Positions 17,798-30,337 of a stretch of DNA of 64,000 nucleotides are shown in pieces. Position 1 is the stretch's first letter, and the number at the start of each line of letters is the position of its first letter. Where the stretch lies: the NCBI GenBank assembly GCA_023525715.1, contig CM042012.1, positions 39,271,689 to 39,335,688 on the forward strand, given 5' to 3'. The notes beneath the pieces were generated by a model, which saw only the letters and a list, made by a program, of their open reading frames with translations, did no database searches and had not been told where the DNA came from. Made by a program: the position numbers and the translations under genes. Source of the DNA: Cichorium intybus. Lineage: Eukaryota > Streptophyta > Magnoliopsida > Asterales > Asteraceae.

Positions 17798-18341
17798 TGG
17801 GTAAGCAACAAGTGAGATCAATAACTTCAAATCTACAAGATAATGAACAGCCAAACTAACTCTCGACAGTAAGCACTCGACTGAATGAAATCATTGCAGC
17901 AAGAAATACAAGAAGAGCAAACAAGTAAAGATCAACACAATAAGATTTAAGCGATTCACTCAATCGTAAGATCCAGCTATGTCCACCGAAAACTAGAGAG
18001 AAATTTAATTATATGAATGATATACAAATTTACAAGTATAACTACACTCTATAATTTCTGCACACACACACACACACACATACACTATTGGTTACCCTGA
18101 GATGTATATATATGGAGGAACTGAATCTGAGAGCAATGATGTCATTGACTTTCTGCACTAGGCCAGCTAATCGGACTAGCAATGGAACATGCTATGACAG
18201 ACCAACTTCTGACAGCAACAATTCTCCTGGAACATGCTGTGACAAACCAACTCTTGATAGCAGCAGTTCTCGAAACTTGTGCCAGGGGTACACTTTGCTT
18301 CTGAAGTAACTTTACCCTTTTACCGATATTTCGACTCTACA
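17798..18341 (-). mobile_element. Probable 5' LTR of the minus-strand copia remnant
   Basis: Immediately upstream (minus sense) of the primer-binding site the sequence ends TTGCTTACCCA, a CA terminus at 17798. A TATA-like CCATATATATACATC (minus) lies near 18100-18115, as expected inside an LTR. The outer end is a guess based on a TGT at about 18341. A (CA)n run lies at 18060-18080. No second LTR or target duplication is available to fix the borders. Confidence 0.45.
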
Positions 18342-18670
18342 CATCTGATCCATGAGAAGGATCTACTGCAACATCCGATTCGGAGCAAAGGCTGCTCCCT
18401 CGTATTGGATGACGCCTTCTACAGTCGATCTTAAAGTAGAGTAAGATACTGGGGAACACCCGAGACTCGTGATTCCTACTATACAATTGATCAATCTTTG
18501 CTTCGCATCATAAGATCATCCGAAGCGGAGCTCACATCCTCGGTCGAAGATAATTGATCCGGACGAAGCACATCTTTCAACCGCATTGGCTTCCTCGCCT
18601 CGGTTTGGTTGCTTCAGACCGCTGATCTTTTTTGGTCGTAGTGACTCCACGGTTCGGATTAGGCTGCACA
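18342..18670. other. Unassigned, higher-GC stretch
   Basis: The base composition is more balanced than the neighbouring AT-rich DNA and resembles coding or retroelement sequence. No frame in it matched a family I recognise. Confidence 0.3.
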
Positions 18671-18816
<146 letters not shown>

Positions 18817-20529
18817 CTTAGAAATAGTTGAACGATCATTTATGTTTTAATGCAAATAAATTTTGTTAATCATATTTTATCTTTTGACACTTGTTTATCA
18901 TCTAAAACCATTTATTTTCTACAATCAAAAATCAATATCGGTATATTTTAATGTTATAAAATTCATAGTAGCATGAAATACATAACTGTATTCTCCATCA
19001 ATATTTTAGGTTTCAAAATATCAGTACTGATTTTAAATTTTTTTAGTTATAAAGTAACATTAATTTTATATTTTTGATTATTTTTCTTGGATGATAAAAA
19101 TTTAAAATAATAAAAATAATATTGATAAATTATGAATAATCAGTTGTTACAGTCTTAACCCTTTTATAATTTTTATTTGGACCATTATAGATCCAACTTA
19201 TCTAAATATATAATAACTTTTTAAGTTACCGTTTTTAAATACATCAAAATTAAAGCATAGTTAACTTAAACATGCAAAATTGATTGAATATTTGGAATTT
19301 CTGTTAAAATGTATTTAAGGCACAAAACTTACAATTCTATTCATTACAAGATTATAACATTATCTACATTTTATGAAAATTTAATCATATTTAGGATATT
19401 ATCTATTTATAAATTTCTAATAAATAATAATAAATATTTGACAAGTAAAGTCAACAAAATCTGAATCATTTTAATCCTAGATAAAATAACAAGACATGCT
19501 AACATTGTGTTTTGATACTTTGACCCATTTATTTGTTTCATTATGATATGTTTGAGTTTTAAAATTATTTTTGATGCTTTTAGTTTTACCGAATATCATA
19601 AAAGAACACAGACGATGATCGTTGGATTTCTAATTTTGGGTGCCGATATGCCGTCGGATAATCCGAAAAGTGGGCCGTGAGGCTTATTTAAATATTGAAG
19701 TGTCTGGCGAATCGTAACTCAGCAAATATCATTGCGGCATATTCAATATTTCTTGGTCCCACATCAAACTTCTAGTTTTATATTATTTATTTATATTTTT
19801 ATTGGATGTTGTATGTATAGGTAAAACATATGTTATTATATATATTTTTATGGGATGTTGTATGTATAGCTAAAACAGATTAAATAATATCGATAAAATT
19901 ATAAATTCCGTTTATGTGGCTTGTTATTTTTTTGGGATTTGGTTCAACAACTTTCAAGATTTTAGATTTTGTTTCTATGAGCAGGTTTTGTTGTGGATCT
20001 GATAACATATATTAAATCTCAGCCGTTAATCCATCCCCCCATGTGAGGGTATATCCGTCTTTTTATATCTCATCTCTCTCCCATCCTTGGACCATTAAGA
20101 ACCCTAATTTTTCACTGTCAACTTTCTTCCATTTGTCTCTCTTGTCTGTCATTCTAGTTCTAATCAGGGTAAAACCCTAATTCCAAGTTCTTGATCATAA
20201 TTCAAGCTCACTCTGTTCTCCCTCGTCATAAGACTAATTTCTGGTGACATTGTCTTTTAATTCAAGATATTAAATTGAGCCTTTCTATTTGTTTCTTCAT
20301 GATGATTATGCAAACACTCATTCTACTGAAGTCGTAAACGTTAAATTTTATACAAAAACACCAAAGTTTGGCAAAAACAAAAGAACCTTAAACCCTAATG
20401 ATTAACATATTTTTTTCATAATCTTAAACTACAATACATTTTGAAAACTTTTGATCTTTGACAACATATTCGATTTTATACCATACAAACACAATAAAAT
20501 ATCGGTATAGTACAATATCTCTTAAATAA
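18817..20529. other. AT-rich intergenic DNA, nothing recognised
   Basis: No coding frame or transposon terminus is supportable. At 19788-19875 a short segment with GGGATGTTGTATGTATAG is repeated twice. The 20030-20280 stretch with AACCCTAA-type and CT-rich sequence looks like a plant 5' leader, but no downstream frame follows. Confidence 0.5.
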
Positions 20530-20531
20530 TA

Positions 20532-20785
20532 CTCCCTCCGTCCCAAAATGATAGTCTACAGACAAAAAACACACAGATTAAGAAAACATTAAATGCATCT
20601 TACTTTTTCCCACAAAATGACTGTTTTACCCTGTCTTTGCATTTAATGCTGGCACTAGATGTGTTGGCTGTTACAATTAAAGTTAGGGGTATTTTGGTAA
20701 AGATGTCATTTATATTTAGAAGTGGACTAACATTTTGGGACAAACTAAAAAGGAAATATGGACTTTCATTTTGGGACGGAGGGAG
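20532..20785. mobile_element. Stowaway-type MITE (Tc1/mariner)
   Basis: The termini are CTCCCTCCGTCCCAAAATGA at 20532 and the complementary CATTTTGGGACGGAGGGAG ending at 20785. They are flanked by TA on both sides (20530-20531 and 20786-20787). This is the classic plant Stowaway end sequence with TA target duplication. At 254 bp it is non-coding and would depend on a mariner-like transposase elsewhere. Confidence 0.95.
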
Positions 20786-20787
20786 TA

Positions 20788-23700
20788 TGTGGCATTTGTG
20801 GCCTCTTTATTAATATCCTCCAAGGTCATGTATTAATTATTTGATAAAAACTATAGAATCCCCAAGCGGTCCATCTGGTGATAAATGATTGAGAAAATAG
20901 ATTTCATACTCTATGAAGGTTAATAGTATTGATGTCCCTAATAATCCGTCAATTGTAAGAATTTAGATGTATAAATCTTAAAGGTATGAAACATGGTCAA
21001 TATCCTTGCAACACAACGTAATGACATCTTAATTTCATTTAATGTGCTCGTCGATTTATGTATGTCCAAATATCCAAGCGAGGAGTGAGTGCTCAAAAGG
21101 TTAATAGGGATGTGTACTTGCATAATCAAGTAAAAACTCTCAATGTAAAACTCTAAGTGATATAATAATTCTAATGAAGTTACAAATATACTTACAAAAT
21201 CAATATTATTCGGCCATTCTACCTATAGATATCGGCTCTCACCTACAATAGCCAACATTATCGACAATTTTTTATGCTAAAGAAAAGTTGGGGATATGAT
21301 CATCCACCTAGCATTAGTTGTCTTAGAGTTCTAAAAACTTAGTTTACTTAATTATACTATTAAACCTGATACCAATAAAATTCTTCCCATATCCTCAAGT
21401 CTACCTATGCTAGGTGGAGGATTATGGCTAAAAAGCATTGCTAAAAATTCCATATCAAAATTTTGGATTGTAATGTACTTATTTGGATAGTGTATAATCT
21501 CTAGATCGTAAGCATGGTACAGATCTAAACAGATCGAGCCACCATTAAGTCTAATACTTATTGCGATATTGAAATTAAGGGTTTTCGAAGGCACACACAT
21601 GTATGGAGACTAAAAAATTAGCAAATAGGTGGTAGTGAAATATCCTTATGAGCATCATTAAAATAACAAATGTCGTCTATCCATCAAAAATCCAGTCGCT
21701 CCTCCTATGTTCGACACCCTAATTGTTTATGGCTTATGACCTTCCTAATAATTGAAATACAAATACTTATCTAATTTAGTATAGGACATAAATAAATGTT
21801 GACAAACTACCTCATGTATATAAATAACATCTAAATAATGCTAGCAATCGATTTTGTAATTCGTCTTCCATGCAACCGCTCTTAGGGATCTCACAAAGAT
21901 TGGGCAAAGGTAATATAGTAATAGGTAAACATCTCTACTAACATACAACAAATATATAAAACATATTAAAACCATTTCCCACTATTAGATCAAACATTTT
22001 ACTATAAAAGGATATAAATATTAACCACAATATGAGGGAAAAGTAACACTTATAATGAGGTGTACTCCTATTGATGTAGGTCTAAGTTTCATAGACAACT
22101 AACACCTTAATCTCGTGTATCTATCGAATACACACACAACTATGATTTTATTGTCACGTGAGTATGACAGAACTAAAGATCAAACCCATTGTATAAAATG
22201 ACTCATAATATTAAGAATACAAATCTTATAACCTTATTTGACATTTATGGTCATCCAAGACATATGTTAGATCAAATAAGGAGAACTTATCTTAAATATT
22301 AAGGTTTACATGGGTGGAAATGCAGGGCCCTATATGCTGGTCATGCATCTTTTTCCATTAAATATGTATAGCACTAGTTATGCCTACAGCCTCCAGAACC
22401 AATCTTGTTGTCGCATGTGCTCTATTCCAAGGGTTCTTGCTCATCATAACATTTTAAAATATGTTGGTCATTATAAGATAATGATCACATTCTACACAAT
22501 GCTCCATATTATGAAACGCTAATAAAATTAATTTGAGAATATGGTAGTGATTACACATACACTAACAATATCACACTTATGCAAGACATAACATTGTTGA
22601 GACACCACAGAATTTATATATAACATTATCTTACACATCCTTTGCCACTCATATAAATTGAATATGGTGACTTTTTTTGGCAATCCATTACAAGAAAGTT
22701 TGTGGTGAATCTCACATTGGTTCATCATGATTCCCTTTGTTTGCATCATGTTTTATGTCAAAAATTTCTCACCTTGGTTCATCGTGCTTCCCTTTTTTGC
22801 ATGATGTTTTATGTCAAAAATAAGGAAACTAATAAAAGTGTCACTTCACTTGATCAATTGATACAATTGTCACTAAACTTGATCATGTATATGCATATTT
22901 ATTTCAATATCATTCAATGACAGGGCCCAAAACATAACTCTTTTTAAGCAAGCACAAATCTCTTTAACTAATTACACTCTCGCAAATTCTTCCCTTTACA
23001 CATGAGCATATCCTATATAAGGTATACTTTATTCATGTTGAGGTATTAGGATAATATGATGTCACTGTTGAATATCACTTTTTATAAATATTCATAAAGT
23101 GTTTTAGCGTTGAGTTTTTTTTCACCATTTACTCTCAATGGATTCTAGTAAATTTAGTGGAATTGCTTATCTATCTTTAGGATATTGCATATTTCATGAT
23201 ATTCTTATTACAAGACGTTATAGGATCATAAAGTGAATTTGATTAATTCGAACAACTAAAGAAATTACAACTTAAAATATCGTGAAGATGTCTTTCTAAG
23301 GATGGTTTGAATTTTTTAATCTTGTTGACACTAAGTATACCAATTAATAGTTAAGATTTGGTATTTCTTTTCTAACACGTCGAGCGAATATGATACATCA
23401 AAGAATTTGACATGTTTATGTATCATAGTTTAAATTTTGTTGGGTTGATTCATTTCCAATAAACAGGTATTTGAACTTTATGTACAAAGTTATTTATCAT
23501 AGTTTTGTTGAGTTATTATTACTATGTAAGAGTTCGATAACAATCATTGATAAAAAAATCATTGAAAATATAAAACTACTCTTAATATCATTTTATCTAT
23601 GATTGAATATTCATTCACTAATTCTAAACCCTAATTTTCATTCAAATATGGAATTTGTATTTTCTATTGTTATCAGATCCAACTTGCTCGTGAAAAGATT

Positions 23701-24140
23701 CTCAATTTGTTAATTTCTTTTATATTGATTATTCAGTTTTATATATTTCATTAAATTCATATCTGTATTTCATTTTGCCATGTCCTTTTCAATCAATTGA
23801 ATATAAAATCCAACCTTTCAGTCCGTTCCTACATTTAGTATTGTGAATATTGTTGGAGGATGTAATAGAGCGCTACTTTTGGTCAAAGAATAGTAGATGC
23901 AATGGAAAAAAAGTAAAATACTATATTTAAGGCTTAAAAGATGGGGTGGTATGGAAAACATGTTGTTCATGGACCACATGATGCTCCAATCAAATGGAGT
24001 GATAATTGTTCACGCTAACATTAGAGATTCAAAATTCAAGGAATGACGTATATTTATATGTTTGATAACATAACTGAAGTCAAATGAAAAATAGATCAGA
24101 ATTGATATTAAAGCTCTTAGGGAATTAAACTATAGTGTTC
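20788..24140. other. AT-rich intergenic DNA, nothing recognised
   Basis: Short open frames occur (for example 21352-21600 minus and 22310-22522 plus), but none resembles a known family. Base composition is uniform. No RNA gene was seen. Confidence 0.55.
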
Positions 24141-24149
24141 CACCTTATA

Positions 24150-24540
24150 TATTTAGTATTTTCCATGATGTAACGAGTGATAAATAACTATGAAAAATGC
24201 TCGAAAGGATGATCATTAGTTTAGAGAAGTATCAAGAAAATAGAGAAATGGATTTACTTAACGATTTTGATAATTTCAAAATGATGGGCACCTAGTCAAA
24301 TACCTCCACCTATAATAGATTCTTTTCTATTGCTATCAACTTTGGAATAGTAGGAATTTTGAAATTGAAACATGAAACAAACTATAAGTTTTTTAATGGA
24401 CTTACACCTTCTTGCACTACTATGAGAATGATTGCGACCAATAGACCTAAAAATTTAGAAATATACAAATTATTTAACAATATAATTATACATGAAAATA
24501 CTATTAAACAACACAGTCATCTTATGGTGGATCACTATCA
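24150..24540 (+). pseudogene. Copia gag fragment
   Basis: Joining short frames gives KMLERMIISLEKYQENREMD, DNFKMMGT, then YNRFFSIAINFGIVGILKLK and FFNGLTPSCTTMRMIATN, ending with LEIYKLFNNIIIHE. The order and spacing resemble copia gag (the ENR..LL..FE.F, YNRF..L, FL.LP.W..., and LYG.L...E blocks). Stops interrupt it. No protease follows before the next element. Confidence 0.5.
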
Positions 24541-24949
24541 TTAATGGCTAATCGTCAAATAAATTTCAGCAATCATTTGTCCCTAACAATTCTGGACTTG
24601 ATCAAGAGTTTGGTTATAAAACAACATTTATTAGAAAAGTTGAGGATGGTGATGATGAAGTCTTTGATAGACTATGAACTTTAGTTGGAAATACTAAAGA
24701 GTTCCATAAATTTGTCAATCGACTAACAAATAACTCTAGGGATGGTAAACATCCTAAATTTTTTCCTAAAGGTATTAGGATGTTAATATGATTATGTGCA
24801 ACACTCAAGTAGTGAAATGATTATATTTTTAGGAAGATTTTAAACAATGACAAATCTTGTCATAAGATGCAAAGATAAACTCTAATAATCAAATTTATGA
24901 AGTAAATGTTTTATATCTTATATGAAGTAGTTATAAAGGCTTTACTATG

Positions 24950-25410
24950 TATTAAGGACACTGTTTGGTCAAACCCTTTGAGTTGATGATGATAAGTGTA
25001 GTGTTTCATGCTGAAAACTTGGTACTGATAGTTTCAGCATATACTAATGCTGACTACCTCAGCTGGAACTAAAAAAATCTCAATGTGATTTGAACTGCAA
25101 GGTGAAATATGATATGTTTGTGATTTAAATGATTTTGAATATAATGTTTCCAAAGATAATGGAAGACTTCGTGATTGTTAGGTACTGCAATGACGAATGG
25201 ACCTTGTCTTTGTGTAAAACTAGGATTTTGTTAATCTTTAGTTATAAATAGTCGATGTCATCCTTTATGATTGAACACCAAGAGTATGTGTTTAGTTGGT
25301 AGTGTGTTATCTTACTAATCTCTTGTTACAAACTATTTCTTCTCAATAAAGATTTAGTTTGATATATTTGCATTGTTCTTCTTATTCGTTGTTGATTGTT
25401 TGTTTACCAG
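24950..25410 (+). mobile_element. Probable 5' LTR of a decayed copia element
   Basis: The stretch before the gag remnant ends in a polyadenylation-like TCTCAATAAAGATT at 25343 and a T-rich tail, as copia LTRs do. A degenerate primer-binding site TAGTATCAGACC follows at 25420-25431 (canonical TGGTATCAGAGC). The left border is not defined. Confidence 0.4.
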
Positions 25411-25469
25411 ACCAACAACTAGTATCAGACCAATCATTTTCTTCAAACCGACTTGTTTTACGATCAACA

Positions 25470-26286
25470 ATGGTTTCCTCCTCATCTAATATTGTGTCCT
25501 TTTCTTTTACTTCGATAAAAAGTGTCCCACCTTCAATGAAAGAATTTTACCACGTGGCTTAGCAAAACTGTGATGGTTCTTGAAACCATGGGCTATAATA
25601 TGTTGGAGATCATAAAAAAGAACCATATATTCAGATGAGCCAAATTGTTGAAGAAGGTGTTCCTATCAGAATTGTCATGACCCCTATGTATAAACATTCG
25701 GATGATGAAAAGAATAAGGTTAATCGTGTCGTCAAAGATAGGACAACTATAAGTTTTGCTTTACCCTACCATGTTTATCACATGGTTGAAAACTGTATGT
25801 CAGCTAAAGATATGATTCAAACGTTGAAAGCTTCTTATAAGGGAACTGAAGAAGTTAGAAAAAATCAAGAAAACAACCTCAATCGTAGATACGAATATTT
25901 CTCTACACTTAAAAATTAATCTCTGTCTCATATGTTAAATCGTTTCAATTGTCTTGTTAATGATACGGGGAAGTTTAACATTGAAAAACTAAATCATGTT
26001 CTGTTTTGTAAGTTTCTGGATTCCCTTGATGATCGCTAAGAACATAATGTCGATGTTTTACAAAAATAGTGAGAAAATTAAAACCATGGATTTAAAAAGT
26101 ATGTTTGGTAACCTTCACAATTATGAGCAAACCAAAGCTCAAAGAAAAGAAAGTGCTAAAGACACGAGAGACAATCACAAAGACAAATTGTCTCCTTTCA
26201 CGTCTTTTAATAAGAAAGTTATTGAAGAACTGTCAAGCAAAGAAGACCACAAGTTGATACTAAAGAAGAGGATGGCGAAGAACTAG
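25470..26286 (+). pseudogene. Copia gag N-terminal region, broken
   Basis: The frames read VPPSMKEFYHVA, then VNRVVKDRTTISFALPYHVY with HMVENCMSAKDMIQTL, followed by ENNLNRRYEYFSTLKN. After a stop come HMLNRFNCLVNDTGKFNIEK and LDSLDDR. The last frame, 25996-26286, is lysine-rich (MDLKSMFGNLHNYEQTKAQR). This is copia gag order for the SIRE/Maximus or Tork-like branch. At least three stops or frameshifts interrupt it. Confidence 0.75.
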
Positions 26287-26436
26287 AAATTTTTTTCTAA
26301 ACTTGTTTCATAAGCTACTCTTATTGTGAAGCAGTTTAACAACTTCAAAAATGCTAGAAAATCAAAACAAGACAAAGGAAGTTTAACTATGGATTTAAGA
26401 ACTCTGATGCTAATAGTTTCTGTCGCACTGTAAGTC

Positions 26437-27540
26437 AATAACAACATTTTCTAACAAATGCTACAAATATGGAGAATATAGACATTTTTCCAAAGACCAC
26501 AAAGGCAAAAGATTAGATCAAAATGAAGACTTTTATCAAGTAAAGTACAAATTTCTTGTTTCCTCTCTAAAGAAGCAAAAATATACGATCAAAAGTTAGT
26601 CTTGCTAAGGAAGAGAATTGGGAAGTTGAAGATGCATCGTCTGATGAAGAAAGATTGAAAGAAAGGATGTGTGTCTGATGGCAAAAAAAATGTATTGCCA
26701 AAGACTGGACATTCTACCAATAACAACATCTGCTGATAAATTCTACAAATATGGAGAATATGGACATGTTTCCAAATACTGCAAAGGAAAAAGGCCAGAT
26801 CAAAAGGAAGACTCTTATGAAGGAAAGTACAAATGCCTTGTTGCCTCTCTAAGGAATCAAAATATAGGATCAAAAGTTATTCTTGTTGAGGAAGAGAATC
26901 GGGAAGTTGAAGATCCATCTTCTGATGAAGAAAAGATTGAAAAGAAAGGATGTGTGCTTGATGGCAAAGACTAATGTCTTGCTAAATACTGGACATTCTG
27001 CCAATAACAGCTTCTGCTGACAAATGCTGCAAATATGGAGAATCTAGATATTTTTCCAAAGACTACAAAGGTAAAATATCAGATCAAAAGGAAGAATCTT
27101 ATGAAGTAAAGTACAAATGTCTTGTTGCCTCTCTAAAGAAGCAAAATATAGGATCAAAAGTAATTATTGATGATGATGATGAGAACTAGGAAGTTTAAGA
27201 TACATCGTCTAATGAAGAAAATATTGAAAGAAAGGATGTGTGTCTGATGGCAAAGACTAATTTCTTGCCAAAGACTGGACATTCTACAAATAATAGCATC
27301 TGCTGACAAATGCTACAAATATGGAGAATCTGGAGATTTTTCCAAAGACTGCAAAGGCAAAAGATCATATCAAAAGGAAGAATCTTATGAAGTAAGGTAC
27401 AAATGTCTTGTTGCCTCTCTAAAGAAGAAAAATATAGGCTCAAAAGTAATCATTGATGGAGATGAGAATTAGGAAATTAAAGATGCATCGTCTGATGAAG
27501 TAAAGATTGAAACAAAGGATGTGTATCTGAAGGCAAAGAC
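26437..27540 (+). repeat. Four tandem copies of a zinc-knuckle-encoding gag segment
   Basis: A unit of about 285 bp is repeated four times. The anchor CTACAAATATGG (or CTGCAAATATGG) lies at 26461, 26743, 27027 and 27313, giving spacings of 282, 284 and 286. The unit encodes a CCHC-like knuckle. In the second copy it reads FYKYGEYGHVSKYCKGKRPD, followed by KYKCLVASLRNQNIGSK and an acidic tail EVEDPSSDEEKIE. Copies differ in their key residues (the first Cys, or His against Phe or Asp) and in frame, so most are inactive. The second copy (26669-26974) has the longest open frame. It lies within the gag remnant of a copia element. Confidence 0.85.
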
Positions 27541-28480
27541 TAATGATTCAAGCTACAACATCAGTTGTTGTTCATTTGAAGCTGATCTAGTACAAGTTGT
27601 TGAAGACTGTACATTGCCTAATTCAGGTACATCATCAGTTTACCAGGTTTCATGTTTCTAACTTATCTTGATAATGAAAATTCTGTAATGTTTGATTATC
27701 GTTGTCTTGATTTAAAAAATCCCATAAAGAAAAATTAGAACTTAAACAGAAACACGATCAACAAACAGGTTTTAAAACAAAATTTGTTAAGTTCGGTCAA
27801 GAAATGATTAACAAACACTGAAAAACTAATAAGAATGGGAAAACTATTTTAGCAAGTTCTTTTTCTGCTATTGACCCATATGTTAAAAGCTAGTTTCAAG
27901 AAGGTTTCAAACCAAGTGTTGAAAATCTAATAAACTTCCAATATAAATAGAGAGCTTCATTCCACTTTTAATATACTTATTGATCACCATTATATGGTTG
28001 TCACTGACTCTGAGGATCAAGCGAAAAATTTGAAAATTTCATCATCAGCTTTAGTTTGCGTTGAATGGTTCTTAGCGATAGCTGCCAGGGTATCTCATGT
28101 TGATTCTCACAGTCATAACAGTTCCAGATATTCTAATCGTTTAAATCAGAAATTCATCAAGATTTGGAAAGCTAAAACATCAACTAACTTATCTAAAAGT
28201 CTCTCTAAATACAAGAAAAGAAAATCTGGAAAAATAAAATGATGCAAGTATGGTGATAGATCTTTTGAAGCATTAACGTGTCATTTTGAAAAGGGATCCA
28301 AACAATGTAATTACATAATGTTAAGATGTGTAAATTCTTTTAATAGATCAAGATATAAAACTCTCTAAATTGTCTTCATCAAGAAATAAAACTCTCTAAA
28401 TTTCCTACCCTTAGAGTGTTACAGGATTTTCCTAGCCCTTACATATTCTCTAATCAAACCCATTGCCAAATCAGTTTAAA
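27541..28480 (+). pseudogene. Copia gag C-terminus and linker, decayed
   Basis: One 82-residue basic frame (27994-28242) lies here, with a Lys-rich end (SLSKYKKRKSGK). No domain is recognisable. Position between the knuckle repeats and the protease remnant suggests gag C-terminal or linker sequence. This is positional inference only. Confidence 0.35.
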
Positions 28481-28484
28481 AAGG

Positions 28485-29830
28485 AAACTAATAATTTATT
28501 TGATGTGCGACATTAGGGACATGAGCATATATGGTATTTAAACAGTGGTTGTTCTAGACATATAATATGATCAAAATCTCTTCTAGATGACCATGTCAAG
28601 AAAGAAGGTCCCTCTGTTACATTTGGAGACAACAACAAAGGTCACACTAAAGGTATACTTTGAAATGCAAATATGTGATATTCATAAAAGTTTCCTATAT
28701 GAAAGGATTGAAACACAATCTCATCTCAAATAGCCACCTGTGTGATGCTGATTATGAAGTTTTGTAAAACAAAAAGGAAGGTAACATCATTGATTCTCAA
28801 AAGAAGGTTGTTCTCATTGCAAAAAGGTGTGAAGAGATTTACATTGTGGACATGTTTTCAACTGGATAAGTCTATGAACATGTGTTTCTTATATAAAACA
28901 ATCAAACATTAATTGGCTTTGGCACAAACGTCTGTCTTATTTAAACTTCAAAGCTATTTACAACTTTAAAAAAGTGAGCTGATTAGAGGTATTCTTAATA
29001 TGAACTTTGTCAAAGACAAGTTGCCCAACGTGTGCCCTTAGGAAGCAGCACAAGACATTTTTTTCACTTTAAGCTTTGTTCCTCTATTAATTCTCCTATT
29101 TTCCTACTTCACATGGATTTGTTTGGCCCCATCCCTATTACAAGTTTGACTGGAAAGAAATATTCACTGATCATTGCTGATTATTTTTCTAGATTTACAT
29201 GGATGACATTTCCAAGAAACAAAACTGATGTCGTTGAGAAAATAATCTCCTTTGTCAAACACACGAGAGTTCTTTTTTATAACCGTGTAAGACAAATAAG
29301 AAGTGACCATAGGACTGAATTCAAGAACTTCATTATGCAACCATTCTATGATGAAAAAGGTATCTCTCAGAAGTTATCTGTCGTAAGAACTCTCGAACAA
29401 AATGGTGTTACTGAAAGGAGAAACAGGATGTTAATTGAAACTGAAAGAACTATTATCATTGAAGATGGCTTACCTCTTCATTTTTGGGTTATGGCTACCA
29501 ATACAACGTGTTGTATTATGCTCAAAATCGGTCAATCATTGTCAAAAGACACTGGCGCAAGTATTTCATTCTTAATCATCGTGATCATCTTTCAAATTTA
29601 AATCTAAATCAGAATGGGGAATTTTTGTGGGATATTCCTTAGTCTCAAAGGCCTTCAAAGTCTCCTATTCAAGAAGAAAAAACATTGAAGAATTTGTTCG
29701 TGTCAAATTTGATGAACAATTAATCTCTAGATCCATCTCTGAAGATGTCTCTAGCTCTATTCTAGATGAACTCATTCATACTACGTTATTTTCTAAAAAC
29801 TCATATGAAGTTTGAGCTCATGATGCCGCT
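28485..29830 (+). pseudogene. Copia protease-integrase remnant, truncated before RT
   Basis: The protease-like WYLNSGCSRHII lies near 28531-28565; the catalytic Asp of the usual WYLDSGCSRHM is Asn. GPSVTFGDNNKGHTKG follows, then the GAG-pre segment LKHNLISNSHLCDADYEV in another frame and WHKRLSYLNFKAI near 28919-28960. The integrase frame 29032-29601 shows LLHMDLFGPIPITSLTGKKY with the first Asp, QIRSDHRTEFKNF with the second, and LEQNGVTERRNRML with the Glu. A final frame reads GYSLVSKAFKVSYSRRKNIE and VRVKFDEQ. RT and RNase H are absent. The sequence loses similarity at about 29830. Multiple stops make it non-functional. Confidence 0.85.
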
Positions 29831-30290
29831 AAAACTGACGCTGATTTGGGCCTTACTGATTTGTTTTTTTCTTTTTCCTTTTTTATATTATTAATTTATT
29901 GAATAAATGTTAAGAAAATATGTGGTCCTTCTTTCTTCCCTTATACCACTGATCATTAAGTGTTCCTCCACGACCACCACCCACCCTTCTTCCCACTTCC
30001 ATCTTCAATGCCTCCAGCCACCATCCTCACTGCTAACCCAGTCCCTGATCTTATTCTCCAATTTTATCTTCTAAAATCGATTTCTTCTAAAACTTGTCGG
30101 AAAAATTGATAAATGCCATTCAGTAATGTCTTCAAAATAAAAAAACAAACGAAACCAAATCCAACTCAAATTAATGTATGAAAGAGTACCAACAAACAAC
30201 CTAAGAAAGAATCCATGAAAGAATTCGATGTAAAATTGGTCAGATTTGTAGCTTTAATTTTCAACCAAATTACAGTTTCTAAGCAGATAT

Positions 30291-30337
<47 letters not shown>

